From NCBI RefSeq assembly GCF_021025955.1, contig NZ_JAJNCL010000016.1, forward strand, positions 1 to 64,000: DNA of 64,000 nt, in the 5' to 3' direction. The DNA comes from Rhodococcus qingshengii. GTDB taxonomy: Bacteria > Actinomycetota > Actinomycetes > Mycobacteriales > Mycobacteriaceae. Both the position numbers and the translations under genes were made by a program. This document shows positions 18,363 through 27,625 of this stretch, piece after piece. Each line of letters opens with the position of its first letter. The first letter of the stretch is position 1. Under the pieces are notes generated by a model, which made no database searches, was not told the DNA's origin, and saw nothing but the letters and a program-made list of their open reading frames with translations.

Positions 18363-19169
18363 TTACCTCGCGAAACCGCCGAGGAACCTTTGCAACAGCG
18401 GGTTGTAGACCTCAGGGGCTTCCCAGAACGCCGCATGCCCGACTCCCGGGATGAGGTGATAGGTGCCCTCCCAAAGATTCGCGAAGGTCAACGACGCGAC
18501 ATACGACGTGTTCACGAACGGGTCCCTGGCACCGTCGATCACCGCGAGCGGCACGGCCGCTGTTGCGACGAGAGCTTTCTGATCTGATTCGCGGCCCGCG
18601 CCGAATGCGTCGAACATGATCTTGCGAGCGCGACCGTCCGTACGAATCGCGGCCTCGAGGGCCGCCTGTTCGAAGGGAACGGCGGTCATCCGAGCGTAGA
18701 GTTCGGCTTCCTGTTCGGTGATGACCTCGGTACCGCCGATGGACAATCCGTCGCCGGCATTGAATGCGTCGCCTAGCGTCTCGGGATTGGCAGGCGGCGT
18801 ACCGGTGATGACGATTCCAGCGAGCCCGGGGAACTTCGCGATCAACTCGAGGGCGATGTGTCCGCCGAGCGACCAACCGACAACCACGGCCCGTTCGACG
18901 CCGAGTTCGGTCAGAACATCGACGATGGCGTCGGCGTAGCCATTCTGGGTGTACGCGGCTTCGGGATCGCTCGCGTTCTCGGAATCACCGTGACCGAGTA
19001 GGTCAAGGGTGATCATGCGGTAGCCGCCGGCCCAGTCGGCGTCGACCTGGTTGCGGAAGATGGAGCGACTGGCCGAGTTTCCATGGATGAAGACCACCGG
19101 GAAACCGTCGGTGGCACTGTCGTCGACGGCCATGACGCCATGCCGGGTTTCGATCTTGGTGGTAGTCAT
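18363..19169 (-). CDS. Alpha/beta-hydrolase fold protein
   Basis: A 268-residue hydrolase with a complete triad: nucleophilic Ser in GWSLGGH, Asp in DGARDPF and His in GVGHAAFWEAPE. The oxyanion-hole motif HGNSAS is near residue 30. No signal peptide is seen, so it is cytoplasmic. It stands alone on the minus strand between gabT and a divergent DUF2127 gene, and its substrate cannot be deduced; esterase, lactonase or dehalogenase-like chemistry is possible. Confidence 0.85.
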   Translation of the reverse strand: MTTTKIETRHGVMAVDDSATDGFPVVFIHGNSASRSIFRNQVDADWAGGYRMITLDLLGHGDSENASDPEAAYTQNGYADAIVDVLTELGVERAVVVGWSLGGHIALELIAKFPGLAGIVITGTPPANPETLGDAFNAGDGLSIGGTEVITEQEAELYARMTAVPFEQAALEAAIRTDGRARKIMFDAFGAGRESDQKALVATAAVPLAVIDGARDPFVNTSYVASLTFANLWEGTYHLIPGVGHAAFWEAPEVYNPLLQRFLGGFAR

Positions 19170-19244
19170 CGGAATCCTCGTCGTTCGAAGTGCACGGTCA
19201 GCGGGTATCCACGCTACCGGGCATATGCGGCATAGAGTTCACCC

Positions 19245-20006
19245 GTGGACTTCGCATTGCGCTCGTGCAGTTGGCACGGTCACGAGACCTACGCTCCGGA
19301 CGAACCGGAACTGCGGGATCGACTTCATGTGGATACTGCGGTGGGTCAGGCGTGGCGGTGCCTTCGTTGCGGCAACTTCGTCCCGGGAGCGCCCCGAGCA
19401 TCCGGACCTGCGGACGCGGCCCCCGAGGTTCCGCGGGGACGGCTGCTTCGCGACCGGTTGATCATGCGACTTCTCGCCACCGAGAGAATGTTCCGCGCTC
19501 TGGGTTTGGTTCTTCTGGCGATCGGTGTGTTCAAACTGAGGTCGTCGAAGGGACGCGCCGAGGACGCCTTCGAGAACGAATTGCCGTTGATCAGGCCACT
19601 CGCCCGTCAATTGGGCTGGAACATCGACGATTCCAAACTGGTCCATCACATCGAGCAGGCGTTTTCGTTGTCGGCGACGACGCTCACCTGGATCGCAGTC
19701 GGGCTGTTGGTCTACGCCGGCCTTCAAGTGATCGAGGCTGTCGGACTGTGGATGGTCAAACGCTGGGGCGAGTACTTCGCGGTGGTGGCGACCAGCTTGT
19801 TCCTGCCCCTCGAGATCTACGAATTGACGGAGAAGGTCACGTGGTTGAGGGCCGGGTTGCTGCTGGTGAACATCGCTGCCGTCGTGTGGCTGATCTGGAG
19901 CAAGCGGCTTTTCGGAGTCCGTGGCGGCGGCGCAGCGTATCACGCTGAGCATTCGGAGGAGAGCCTGCTGACGGTGGAGAGGGCCGCGGTCAAGCAGGCT
20001 TCGTGA
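19245..20006 (+). CDS. DUF2127 membrane protein with N-terminal zinc-ribbon-like motif
   Basis: A 253-residue protein from GTG 19245. The first 50 residues hold a Cys/His cluster (CSWHGHE and WRCLRCGNF) that could bind a metal. The rest has about four membrane helices and the conserved segments RALGLVLLAIGVFKL and QVIEAVGLWMVKRWGEYFAVVATSLFLP typical of DUF2127. Function is unknown. The gene overlaps the convergent antiporter gene by 17 bases. Confidence 0.75.
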   Translation: MDFALRSCSWHGHETYAPDEPELRDRLHVDTAVGQAWRCLRCGNFVPGAPRASGPADAAPEVPRGRLLRDRLIMRLLATERMFRALGLVLLAIGVFKLRSSKGRAEDAFENELPLIRPLARQLGWNIDDSKLVHHIEQAFSLSATTLTWIAVGLLVYAGLQVIEAVGLWMVKRWGEYFAVVATSLFLPLEIYELTEKVTWLRAGLLLVNIAAVVWLIWSKRLFGVRGGGAAYHAEHSEESLLTVERAAVKQAS

Positions 20007-21129
20007 GACCAGCTTTCGACGCGGCAGCACCCGCCAGCGTTGCTGCTCCGATCGTTATCATGGCGGCGAGGAGGATGGCAGCGGGTTCACCGTTGCCCAT
20101 CACCCCCAGTTGGGTGCCCACCGTTACTGCGGCAACGGGTACCCCCAGTTGTGCGGCGGACAGCACTCCCAAGGGGAGAGGTAGACCGAGGATTCGTATC
20201 GCTGCGTGAACTACGAGAGTTGCGCCGCCCAAGGCCAATCCGAGCCAGATGGCGGATGGATGGGTCACGAGGTCGCGCAGATTGATCGCCGCTCCCAGCC
20301 AGACGAAGAAGAGGGGCGCGAAGAAGCCGTCGGTGATGGCGAAGAGCTGTTTGGCGAGGCGGCGAGGTTCGCCGATCGCTGCAAGAACGAGCCCGAAGGC
20401 GAAGCCCGCGAGCATGATCGACAGATGAGTGCTGGAGGCCAGCGCTGCCAGAGAAAAGAGGATCACCAGATTGATCCGGAGTTCGAGTGCAAACTTCCGT
20501 TTCTCGGAGAACTTGTGGAGCCTTCGCCAACGGCCGGACCGGTGGAAGGCTCGCAGTACGAAGAACAAGGCAACTGCAGACACCGCCACCGCCACTGCGC
20601 CGACGCCGGCACGAGGGGCATTGTCCGGGTCGATCACCAACGGCAGCGCGACAATGCAGATTGTGTCCGCGATCGCGACCTGGGCAGTCATCTGCAGAAC
20701 CGAGGTTCCACCGAGCGCCAGCGAATCGACGATGGGGAGAATCAACGCCGCGGATGACGATGCGATCAGGACGGCGTACAACGCGGCGTGGCCGGTGCCG
20801 AACGCCGTCGCTGCACCGTAGCCGGCAACAACCGACAGGAGTCCGACGACAACCGCGCGAACGGCACCCTTGCCTATTGCCGCACGAACTGCCGGATCGC
20901 GGACCGGGACGTGCGAGCCGGCCACCATCATCGTGAGCGCGAACCCGATATCGGCCAGAAACGTGAAAGTTCGGTCGGAAGAGTCGAGTAGCCCGAAACC
21001 GGTGACACCGAAGACGACGCCCGCGGCAAGCTCGCCGACCACCACAGGGACATGCCAGCTGACGCGAGCGCCGAGCAGCGGACCGAGGATGCCGGCCAGT
21101 GCGACGAGGGCAAGGATGCCGAAGGTCAT
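19990..21129 (-). CDS. Kef/CPA2-type cation:proton antiporter
   Basis: A 379-residue membrane protein with about 12 helices and the CPA2 features GELAAGVVFGVTGFGLLD near residue 32, an acidic residue in helix 5 (LPIVDSLALGG) and AGFAFGLVLAAIGEPRR. It lacks the cytosolic TrkA/RCK domain of full-length KefB/C, as do many Na+/H+ members. The ion is not determinable. A small hypothetical gene lies just upstream, eight bases away, and may be co-transcribed. Confidence 0.82.
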   Translation of the reverse strand: MTFGILALVALAGILGPLLGARVSWHVPVVVGELAAGVVFGVTGFGLLDSSDRTFTFLADIGFALTMMVAGSHVPVRDPAVRAAIGKGAVRAVVVGLLSVVAGYGAATAFGTGHAALYAVLIASSSAALILPIVDSLALGGTSVLQMTAQVAIADTICIVALPLVIDPDNAPRAGVGAVAVAVSAVALFFVLRAFHRSGRWRRLHKFSEKRKFALELRINLVILFSLAALASSTHLSIMLAGFAFGLVLAAIGEPRRLAKQLFAITDGFFAPLFFVWLGAAINLRDLVTHPSAIWLGLALGGATLVVHAAIRILGLPLPLGVLSAAQLGVPVAAVTVGTQLGVMGNGEPAAILLAAMITIGAATLAGAAASKAGLTKPA

Positions 21130-21136
21130 CGACGAC

Positions 21137-21595
21137 CTACGACGTCACTGTCGAGGGAGCGATCTTTGCAGGAATGCCGGTGTTCTCGTCCACGTGGTAG
21201 CTCGCACAGACCCGGTGGTAGCCGTCGGCGATTTGCGCCGGTACTCCGGCGCGGAAGTCTCCCTGCACCAGCAGGATCGGTGACAGCGCGATCCCCTTGC
21301 GGATCTTCTTCAGATCGGCAGCCACGTGTGGGTTGTCGACCGGAAGCAGAGGGAGCCCAGCAGCCCGCAGGATGTCCTTGGCTTTCTTCGAGACCAGCGT
21401 CGCCGTCTTGAGGGCGTACACGAGAGCTTGAACCTGGACCGGTGTCGCGCCCAACTGGAGGTAATCGCGGGCCGCCGGGTAGTCCTGCTCGTCCGGTAGG
21501 TCCTTCCAGAGGACTGCGGGCGCCTTCGCCACGGGCGCTTTTGAAGCTACCGGCGCCTTCGTCTTGGCTGCCTTCGACGTTTTGATCTTGGCCAT
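21137..21595 (-). CDS. Small protein with Lys/Ala-rich N-terminus and ParB-like motif
   Basis: 152 residues from ATG 21595, with AAGGA about 12 bases upstream; the frame stays open further upstream without plausible protein. Residues 1-28 are a Lys/Ala/Pro-rich tail like those of DNA-associated actinobacterial proteins. The C-terminal part contains SPILLVQGDF and ADGYHRVCA, which recalls the ParB/Srx nuclease-fold core (ADGHHR). Activity is unknown; the ParB relation is inference. It precedes the antiporter gene by eight bases. Confidence 0.6.
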   Translation of the reverse strand: MAKIKTSKAAKTKAPVASKAPVAKAPAVLWKDLPDEQDYPAARDYLQLGATPVQVQALVYALKTATLVSKKAKDILRAAGLPLLPVDNPHVAADLKKIRKGIALSPILLVQGDFRAGVPAQIADGYHRVCASYHVDENTGIPAKIAPSTVTS

Positions 21596-21744
21596 CTGTG
21601 CTGTGTCCTTCAGTGTCGGTCTGCAAGTGGAGCTGGTGCAGAAATCGTGCACTATCAGCGTCGCAGGCACCACATCGGAGCTGTTTGGCCCTCTAGGCGG
21701 CGGGTAATCAGCAGACTGCGGGGGAACGAGCAGGAGGCGAAGCA

Positions 21745-22176
21745 ATGAAGCGGATTCTCGCGGTGCTCGCAGCGCTGATCCTGGCGGTGTTCGCACTGAC
21801 CGCGTGCAGCGACAACAGCGATTCGTCGGACAACGATTCGGCAGATCACGATGGCATGGCGATGACCAGCAAGCCGACCAGCATGTCGATGCCGAGCATG
21901 CCTCTGGGTATGTCGACGCCGGGAGCGTCGTCGATGGGAATCGTGATCAGCGGCTTCGAGTACTCGACACCGGAGTCGGTGATGCCTGGACAGGTACTGA
22001 CCATTCAGAACAACGACACCGTCGAGCACTCGGTCACGTCCGATACCGCAGGGTTGTTCAACGAGGACATCGAAGCTGGTGAGACGGAAACCATCACGGT
22101 GCCGAACGAGCCGGGAACGTACACGTTCCACTGCACCTATCATCCGAGCATGCATGGCACCTTGACGGTCAAGTAG
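21745..22176 (+). CDS. Cupredoxin-domain lipoprotein
   Basis: 143 residues with a lipoprotein signal peptide (lipobox LTAC, lipidated Cys21) and an AGGAGG ribosome site seven bases before ATG 21745. Residues 22-65 form a Ser/Asp/Met-rich linker with repeated MSMPSMP motifs that could bind copper. The C-terminal domain (about 65-143) is a plastocyanin/azurin-like fold with all type-1 copper ligands: His in VEHSV, Cys and His in FHCTYHP, and Met in SMHG. It is probably anchored to the outer face of the membrane and could carry electrons or protect against copper. Confidence 0.85.
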   Translation: MKRILAVLAALILAVFALTACSDNSDSSDNDSADHDGMAMTSKPTSMSMPSMPLGMSTPGASSMGIVISGFEYSTPESVMPGQVLTIQNNDTVEHSVTSDTAGLFNEDIEAGETETITVPNEPGTYTFHCTYHPSMHGTLTVK

Positions 22177-22258
22177 ACGTCGACCCGGCCCGGCGTGTCA
22201 CCTGCTGCGGAAACTTCGGCGGCACGCACCCGATCAGGCTGGCGGAGAACAGATCCGG

Positions 22259-24049
22259 GTGTACGGTTTTCAGGTGCGCCGGAGAATAGCGATCAGTATC
22301 GTCACGCTCGTGGTTTGTGCCCTCGGCTTCTCGCCGCCGGCGCTCGCGGATTCACCGAACGGCTCGTATTCGTCACAGCTACTGTACTTCTCGGTCGATG
22401 TCGGGCCTGAACTCTCGACGCCGTGCACCGTCGTCGGTGAACTTTTTGTTCCCGACGGCGTCGATGCGGACCACCCAGCTCCCGCGATCCTGACCACCAA
22501 CGGGTTCGGCGGTTCGTACAAGGATCAGATTCCCGCTCTGCAGAACTTTTCCGAGAACGGGTATGTCGGACTGACGTATTCGGGATTGGGCTTCGGCGGC
22601 TCGAGTTGCAAGATCACACTCGACTCTCCCGCATACGACGGCGTCGCCGCTTCGCAGTTGGTCAGTTTCCTCGGCGGCCAAGAGGGGATTGCCTACACGG
22701 ATCAGGCTCTGACGCAGCCCTATCCGGCGCTCACCGCGGTGGTGCAGGACTCTGTTGATCACAACGGTGCACCGTCGACGAACGACCCGCGGGTCGGCAT
22801 GACGGGTGGCTCCTACGGCGGTGGCATTCAATTCGCCGCCGCGAGTGTGGATCCCCGTATCGACACGATCATCCCCATGATCACCTGGAACGACCTCTCG
22901 TATTCCCTGGCGCCCAACAGCACCGGGATCATCTCCGGTGTGTCGACTGCTGAACCGGGAGCCGCGAAAGTGCTTTTTGCGTCGCTGCTCTTCGGTGCCG
23001 GCATTGCAAACCCCGGTGTGGACGGTTACATCGCCGACCCCGCACGACTACCCGGCTGCCCGAACTACGTCCCGTACATGTGCAACGCGATCGCCGAGGC
23101 GGTGGTGACCGGCGACATCGGACCGCAGGTAGTGAGTGATCTCCGAGCGTCGTCGGTGTCGTCGTTCGTCGACCGGATCAACATTCCGGTACTGCTTGCG
23201 CAGGGACAACAAGACACCCTGTTCGATCTGAACGAGGCAACCGCGACCTACGACGCCCTGAAAGCGCGCGGCGTGGACGCCAAGATGATCTGGCATTCGT
23301 GGGGACACAGCCACTTGGCTGCTGCGCCGGGCGAATTCAGCTTCTCTGCACCCGACGAAGACACCCAGTACGAAACCGGTCGCTTCATGGACTGGTTTGA
23401 TCACTACCTCAAGGACGAGAACACGGAGACCGGACCGGAGTTCGCGTACTTCCGTAACTGGATCGACTACGAGGGGAACGCGGCGCCGGCATACGCGACG
23501 TCCGACACCGTCGATGTCGGGACCGCTCGCTCCTTCCATCTGTCCGCTGACGGGGGACTACTGCCCGACGGTGCGCCGGTGGCCCCTGGTTCGAAGACGA
23601 TTGTCACCGCACCGGGTGGGCTCCCGACGGGCGTCGAGCCGCTCAATATCAATCCGGCCGGAAACATTCCGAATGCACAGATTCCGGGGACCGAGGCGCT
23701 GTGGACCACGCCGCCGATGTCCGAGGCAATGGATGTGGTGGGAGCTCCCACCGTGACGTTGCGCGTCGCGGCGCCTCGGCAGCCGGTGGTGTTCGCGAAG
23801 CTATACGACGTGGCACCGGACGGGACGTCGTCGCTGATCAACGGGCTCATCGCACCTGTTCGCATCAGTGATCCGTTGCAGCTGGTACCGGTGACGATGC
23901 CGGCGATCGTGCATCGATTCGAGCCGGGGCATTCTGTTCGCCTGGCAATCACCGGTGGCGACATCAGTTTCCGTGGGGGATTGCAAGGCATGCCGGTCAC
24001 GATCTTCGCCGACGGGTCCGGCCCCTTGGAGCTTCCCGTCGTGGGGTGA
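22259..24049 (+). CDS. Secreted CocE/NonD-family hydrolase (X-Pro dipeptidyl-peptidase-like)
   Basis: A 596-residue exported serine hydrolase. A signal peptide occupies about residues 6-30 and ends near PPALADSP. The start is uncertain: GTG 22259 or GTG 22274, the second giving a more compact signal peptide. The nucleophile lies in GMTGGSYGGG (G-x-S-x-G-G), with Asp in QGQQDTLFD and His in GHSHL. The C-terminal half is the jelly-roll domain of the X-Pro dipeptidyl-peptidase C family. Substrates in this family include cocaine esters, antibiotic esters and peptides; the one here is unknown. Confidence 0.82.
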   Translation: MYGFQVRRRIAISIVTLVVCALGFSPPALADSPNGSYSSQLLYFSVDVGPELSTPCTVVGELFVPDGVDADHPAPAILTTNGFGGSYKDQIPALQNFSENGYVGLTYSGLGFGGSSCKITLDSPAYDGVAASQLVSFLGGQEGIAYTDQALTQPYPALTAVVQDSVDHNGAPSTNDPRVGMTGGSYGGGIQFAAASVDPRIDTIIPMITWNDLSYSLAPNSTGIISGVSTAEPGAAKVLFASLLFGAGIANPGVDGYIADPARLPGCPNYVPYMCNAIAEAVVTGDIGPQVVSDLRASSVSSFVDRINIPVLLAQGQQDTLFDLNEATATYDALKARGVDAKMIWHSWGHSHLAAAPGEFSFSAPDEDTQYETGRFMDWFDHYLKDENTETGPEFAYFRNWIDYEGNAAPAYATSDTVDVGTARSFHLSADGGLLPDGAPVAPGSKTIVTAPGGLPTGVEPLNINPAGNIPNAQIPGTEALWTTPPMSEAMDVVGAPTVTLRVAAPRQPVVFAKLYDVAPDGTSSLINGLIAPVRISDPLQLVPVTMPAIVHRFEPGHSVRLAITGGDISFRGGLQGMPVTIFADGSGPLELPVVG

Positions 24050-24066
24050 AACGCCTTGGGATGAAA

Positions 24067-24465
24067 CTACCGGGAGATGGTTCGACTGTCGCCGCGGAAC
24101 TCGGCCACGACGGTGTCGCCACTGCGAACCGTCACGTCGTAGATCCCGCTTCGGCCCCCTCGTGCCTTCTCGGACGCGACGGCGGTCAACGTGTCGCCCA
24201 GACGTGTTGGACGGAGAAATCGGATGTCCGCGCGCGCTGCAACGGCTGAATCCTCGTAGCCGTTGCAGGCGAGCGCGAAGGCGGTGTCCGCGAGCAGGAA
24301 AACATAGCCGCCGTGTGTGATTCCGTGACCGTTCACCATGGTCTCGCTCACCGTGACGGTCACGGTTGCGCTACCTGGCGCCAGTTCGGAAATCTCGATA
24401 CCGAGCGCCCGAGACGCCTGGTCCGCGTCGAACATCTCTCTGGCGGTGATCCTTCCTGTGCTCAT
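24067..24465 (-). CDS. paaI: Hydroxyphenylacetyl-CoA thioesterase PaaI
   Basis: 132 residues, hotdog fold. ATG 24465 is used because AGGAG lies eight bases upstream and the conserved protein begins there. The family motif NGHGITHGGYVFLLADTAF is complete, with the catalytic Asp in LAD. PaaI releases CoA from dead-end ring-hydroxylated phenylacetyl-CoA thioesters, sparing the CoA pool during phenylacetate breakdown. It is the last gene of the leftward paaZ-ethD-paaI unit. Confidence 0.87.
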   Translation of the reverse strand: MSTGRITAREMFDADQASRALGIEISELAPGSATVTVTVSETMVNGHGITHGGYVFLLADTAFALACNGYEDSAVAARADIRFLRPTRLGDTLTAVASEKARGGRSGIYDVTVRSGDTVVAEFRGDSRTISR

Positions 24466-24502
24466 GAGAGAAACTCCTGTGGGATCAGAGAACTGCAGGG
24501 GT

Positions 24503-24814
24503 CTAGAGGACCGAGACAACTTCCTGGACATACATGTCGACCGTGCCGGTGGCAAAGTTTGCGACATCTTTTCCAGCGGCGCCCATCTCCGGGGACTTCA
24601 GGCCGCTCTGCATCGTCTCGAGATCGGGAAACACGAGGTTGGCGACGGCGTAGAAGACTGGATCGGAACCGTCCAGCGTCGAGCACTTGCTGAACGTGAA
24701 GTCCGAGAGCCCTGGCACTGCGCTGGCGAGCGGGACGTGGATCTCGTTGTAGTACTTGTCGAAAGCCTCCGGATCGGTGGGGCGTCCGTAACACACTGCT
24801 ACTCGATAGGTCAT
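24503..24814 (-). CDS. EthD-family dimeric ferredoxin-like-fold protein
   Basis: 103 residues with the EthD signature: FDKYYNEIHVPLASAVPGL near the N-terminus and a Met/Gln-rich SPEMGAAGKDVANFAT segment in the second half. The fold is the dimeric alpha/beta barrel. EthD was first seen in the ethyl tert-butyl ether operon of Rhodococcus ruber, where its role is unclear. Here it lies between paaZ (six bases) and paaI (37 bases), which suggests an auxiliary function in phenylacetate catabolism that is not part of the standard pathway. Confidence 0.8.
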   Translation of the reverse strand: MTYRVAVCYGRPTDPEAFDKYYNEIHVPLASAVPGLSDFTFSKCSTLDGSDPVFYAVANLVFPDLETMQSGLKSPEMGAAGKDVANFATGTVDMYVQEVVSVL

Positions 24815-24820
24815 GTGCTT

Positions 24821-26863
24821 TCAATTCCCTTCGGGGCGAGTCTTGGCTACCAGAGTCAGGACGTCGTATGTCGCGACCGGATCGTTGTCCTGGTTCGTCA
24901 CCACGGCATCCCAACGAACCTCACCGTAGTCGGCGCTGCTGCGAGGTGTGATGGTCTTGGCTGTGAGGGTGACCGTCAGGCGGTCCTCGGCTTTCACCGG
25001 AGTCAGGAACCTGAGGCTGTCCACGCCGAAGTTCGCGAGAACCGGGCCGGGAGCCGGGTCGACGAACAGGCCCGCAGCGAGTGAGACAACCAGATAGCCG
25101 TGCGCGACGATGCCGCCGAACAGTGGATTCGCCGCTGCGGCCACCGGATCGGTGTGAGCGTAGAAGGTGTCACCGGTGAACTCTGCAAAATGATCGATGT
25201 CTGCGAGTGTGACCTGGCGCGGACCGCCGACAACAGTGTCGCCGATCTTCAACTCGGCGAGACTCTTTCGGAATGGATGTTCGGATTCGGTCGTGCGCTG
25301 TGACCCGGTGAACCAGCGCTCGCCGACCGCGGTGAGCACGTCGGGTGTGCCCTGTACCGCGGTCCGCTGCATGTGGTGCAGAACTCCGCGGATGCCACCC
25401 AGCTCCTCGCCGCCGCCGGCACGGCCGGGACCGCCGTGTACGAGGACTGGAAGGGGAGAGCCGTGGCCGGTGGATTCGTTGGCGTCGTCGCGGTTCAGCA
25501 CGAGCACTCTGCCGTGAAAAGCTGCGAGGCCCAGCACCAGTCGACGTGCGATGTCGGTGTCGGCAGTGACCACCGAGGCGACAAGGCTTCCCTCGCCACG
25601 GGCCGCGAGTTCGATCGCATGATCGATGCCGTCGTATCCGATGACGGTGCTGACGGGTCCGAAGGCCTCCAGCTCGTGTACCTCGTGCGCATTCTCTTCC
25701 GCCCGGAGAAGGACAGGGGAAAGGAAGGCTCCCGACTGGCCGTCGGCACCGACCACGTCGACGTTGTCCGGGTCTCCGAATACGATAGTTGCCGACTTCG
25801 TCAGACCGCGAATGGATTTCAAGACCTCGTCACGCTGTTCGATGCTGGCGAGAGCTCCCATCGTGACGCCATCAGCATCGGGGTGCCCCACGACCACTTT
25901 GTTCAGTCGCTCGGATGCGGCATCGACAACGGCGTCGACCAGCGAGACCGGGACCAGGGCGCGCCGGATCGCCGTGCACTTCTGGCCTGCCTTGACCGTC
26001 ATTTCGGTGACTAGTTGTTTGACGTACAAATCGAATTCGGGCGTTCCGGGTACAGCGTCCTCGCCAAGGATCGACGCGTTGAGTGAATCGGCCTCGGCAT
26101 TGAAATGGACGCCCTTGCCGACGACGTTCGGGTGAGCACGCAGCGTTGCGGCGGTGTCGGCGGATCCGGTGAATGCCACTGAGTCCTGTCCGCCGAGGTG
26201 ATCGAGGAGGCCGCGTGCACTACCGGAGAGCAGTTGGAAGGAACCCTCCGGGAGCAAGCCCGATTCGATGATGCGCCGGAAGACGAGTTCGGTGAGATAT
26301 GCCGTGGAACTGGCAGGTTTGACGATGGACGGCACCCCCGCGATGAATGCCGGTGCCAGCTTCTCCAGGAACCCCCACACCGGGAAATTGAAGGCGTTGA
26401 TCTGTACGGCGACGCCGCGACGTGATGTATAGATGTGTTGCCCGAGGAAAGTTCCGCCCTTGCCCAGAGTTTCGACGTTTCCGTCCAGATAGACTGTGCT
26501 GTCGGGCAATTCGCGCCGAGCCTTGCTCGCGTAGCTCAGCAGGGTCCCGAATCCGCCGTCGATGTCCACGCCGGAATCTCGCGTCGTCGCACCGGTGGCA
26601 GTGGAGAGTGCGTAGAACTCGGCTTTTCCTGCCATCAACGTGAGGGCGAGAGCCTTGAGCGCGCCGGCACGTTCGTGGAAGGTCATCGCAGACAGTGCAG
26701 GTCCACCGATCTCGCGTGCGTACGTAACCATCTCGGCGAGGTCGACGCCGGTTGCGGAGATCCGGGCCACCTCCGATCCGTCCACTGCGCTCGGCAACGG
26801 GGTACCTGCGTCCGGTGCGGCGTACCACTGACCGGCTACATAGCTTTCCAACAGTCTGCTCAC
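24821..26863 (-). CDS. paaZ: Bifunctional oxepin-CoA hydrolase / 3-oxo-5,6-dehydrosuberyl-CoA semialdehyde dehydrogenase
   Basis: A 680-residue fusion starting at GTG 26863. Residues 1-520 are an aldehyde dehydrogenase with the Cys nucleophile in AGQKCTAIRR and Glu in FNAEADSLN. Residues 535-675 are an R-specific hydratase (MaoC hotdog) with DIDHFAEFTGDTFYAH and GIVAHGYL. The hydratase opens the oxepin ring and the dehydrogenase oxidises the resulting aldehyde, the ring-cleavage step of the phenylacetyl-CoA pathway. A PaaR-type palindrome lies 15 bases upstream of the start. Confidence 0.93.
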   Translation of the reverse strand: MSRLLESYVAGQWYAAPDAGTPLPSAVDGSEVARISATGVDLAEMVTYAREIGGPALSAMTFHERAGALKALALTLMAGKAEFYALSTATGATTRDSGVDIDGGFGTLLSYASKARRELPDSTVYLDGNVETLGKGGTFLGQHIYTSRRGVAVQINAFNFPVWGFLEKLAPAFIAGVPSIVKPASSTAYLTELVFRRIIESGLLPEGSFQLLSGSARGLLDHLGGQDSVAFTGSADTAATLRAHPNVVGKGVHFNAEADSLNASILGEDAVPGTPEFDLYVKQLVTEMTVKAGQKCTAIRRALVPVSLVDAVVDAASERLNKVVVGHPDADGVTMGALASIEQRDEVLKSIRGLTKSATIVFGDPDNVDVVGADGQSGAFLSPVLLRAEENAHEVHELEAFGPVSTVIGYDGIDHAIELAARGEGSLVASVVTADTDIARRLVLGLAAFHGRVLVLNRDDANESTGHGSPLPVLVHGGPGRAGGGEELGGIRGVLHHMQRTAVQGTPDVLTAVGERWFTGSQRTTESEHPFRKSLAELKIGDTVVGGPRQVTLADIDHFAEFTGDTFYAHTDPVAAAANPLFGGIVAHGYLVVSLAAGLFVDPAPGPVLANFGVDSLRFLTPVKAEDRLTVTLTAKTITPRSSADYGEVRWDAVVTNQDNDPVATYDVLTLVAKTRPEGN

Positions 26864-26877
26864 GACAACTCCATCTC

Positions 26878-26891
26878 ACCGTACGTTCGGT
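26878..26891. promoter_or_regulatory. PaaR-type operator in front of paaZ
   Basis: ACCGTACGTTCGGT fits the core ACCGNNCGNNCGGT reported for the TetR-type PaaR of Corynebacterium glutamicum. It lies 15 bases before the paaZ start, where it would block initiation. Two related sites precede paaF and paaA. Confidence 0.75.
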
Positions 26892-26951
26892 CGGTAATTA
26901 CGATCGCCCGGTAACGCCGCGTTGTCAAGGATTCGGCAGAACTGCCTGGAA

Positions 26952-27563
26952 TCAGGCCTTACGAAGTCCGTCGAAAGTGACGGCGACGACCGCGTCGGCA
27001 ATGTCGGAGACGGACTCACCCGTGCGAGGTTTGTACCACTCGATCAGCGAGTTGACGGTGCCGAACATCAGCTTGCTGGCGAGGGCTGGTTCAATGTCCG
27101 GACGCAGGTCGCCCTCCGCTGCGGCTGACGAGACGAGGCCTCCGACGAAGTTGTCGAATTCGCGCCGACGGGCGAGTGCGGCCCGTTCGACCGTCGTGTT
27201 GCCGCGGACGCGCAGGAGCAGAGTGACGTACGGAAGCTCTGCTACCAGCACCTCTACGCTGCGCCGGACCAGGTATTCGAGTCGGTCGATGTAGGGGCCG
27301 GTGGTGGCACCCTCTTCGGTCGTGACCGCAAACAGTGCGTTGAGCGCACGGGAAAGAGCAAGTTCGAGGAGTTCCGACTTTCCGGACACATGGTGGTAGA
27401 TCGAGGACTTCGTGATGCCGAGTTTCTTGGCGAGAACCTCCATGCTGGCGCCGTCGTAGCCCTTGTCGTTGAACACCTTCACGGCCACGGCGAGGAGCGA
27501 ATCGAGGTCGTAGCCGGGACGTCCGGGGAGGCCGGTGCGTCGAGTAGGGCGTGCCGTAGTCAT
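26952..27563 (-). CDS. paaR: TetR-family repressor of phenylacetate genes
   Basis: 203 residues. The N-terminal helix-turn-helix is YDGASMEVLAKKLGITKSSIYHHVSGKSELL; the C-terminal ligand domain is helical. It is transcribed away from paaF and sits between paaZ and paaF. Three matching palindromes occur in the window (26878, 27626, 30146), all in paa promoters, so it is very likely the regulator of all units. In this class the effector is phenylacetyl-CoA, which releases the repressor. Homology to C. glutamicum PaaR is inferred from site and context. Confidence 0.85.
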   Translation of the reverse strand: MTTARPTRRTGLPGRPGYDLDSLLAVAVKVFNDKGYDGASMEVLAKKLGITKSSIYHHVSGKSELLELALSRALNALFAVTTEEGATTGPYIDRLEYLVRRSVEVLVAELPYVTLLLRVRGNTTVERAALARRREFDNFVGGLVSSAAAEGDLRPDIEPALASKLMFGTVNSLIEWYKPRTGESVSDIADAVVAVTFDGLRKA

Positions 27564-27625
27564 GTCCCCATCTTCTCAGTTCGGGCAAAGCTGTGCACCA
27601 TCCTCGTTTCCGCCCTTGCCAAACG

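Noticed and set aside
17012-18454. 480-residue open frame on the plus strand across gabT
   Set aside because: It is antisense to gabT, which has full family motifs and a good ribosome site. The plus-strand protein resembles nothing and is a by-product of GC-rich codon use.
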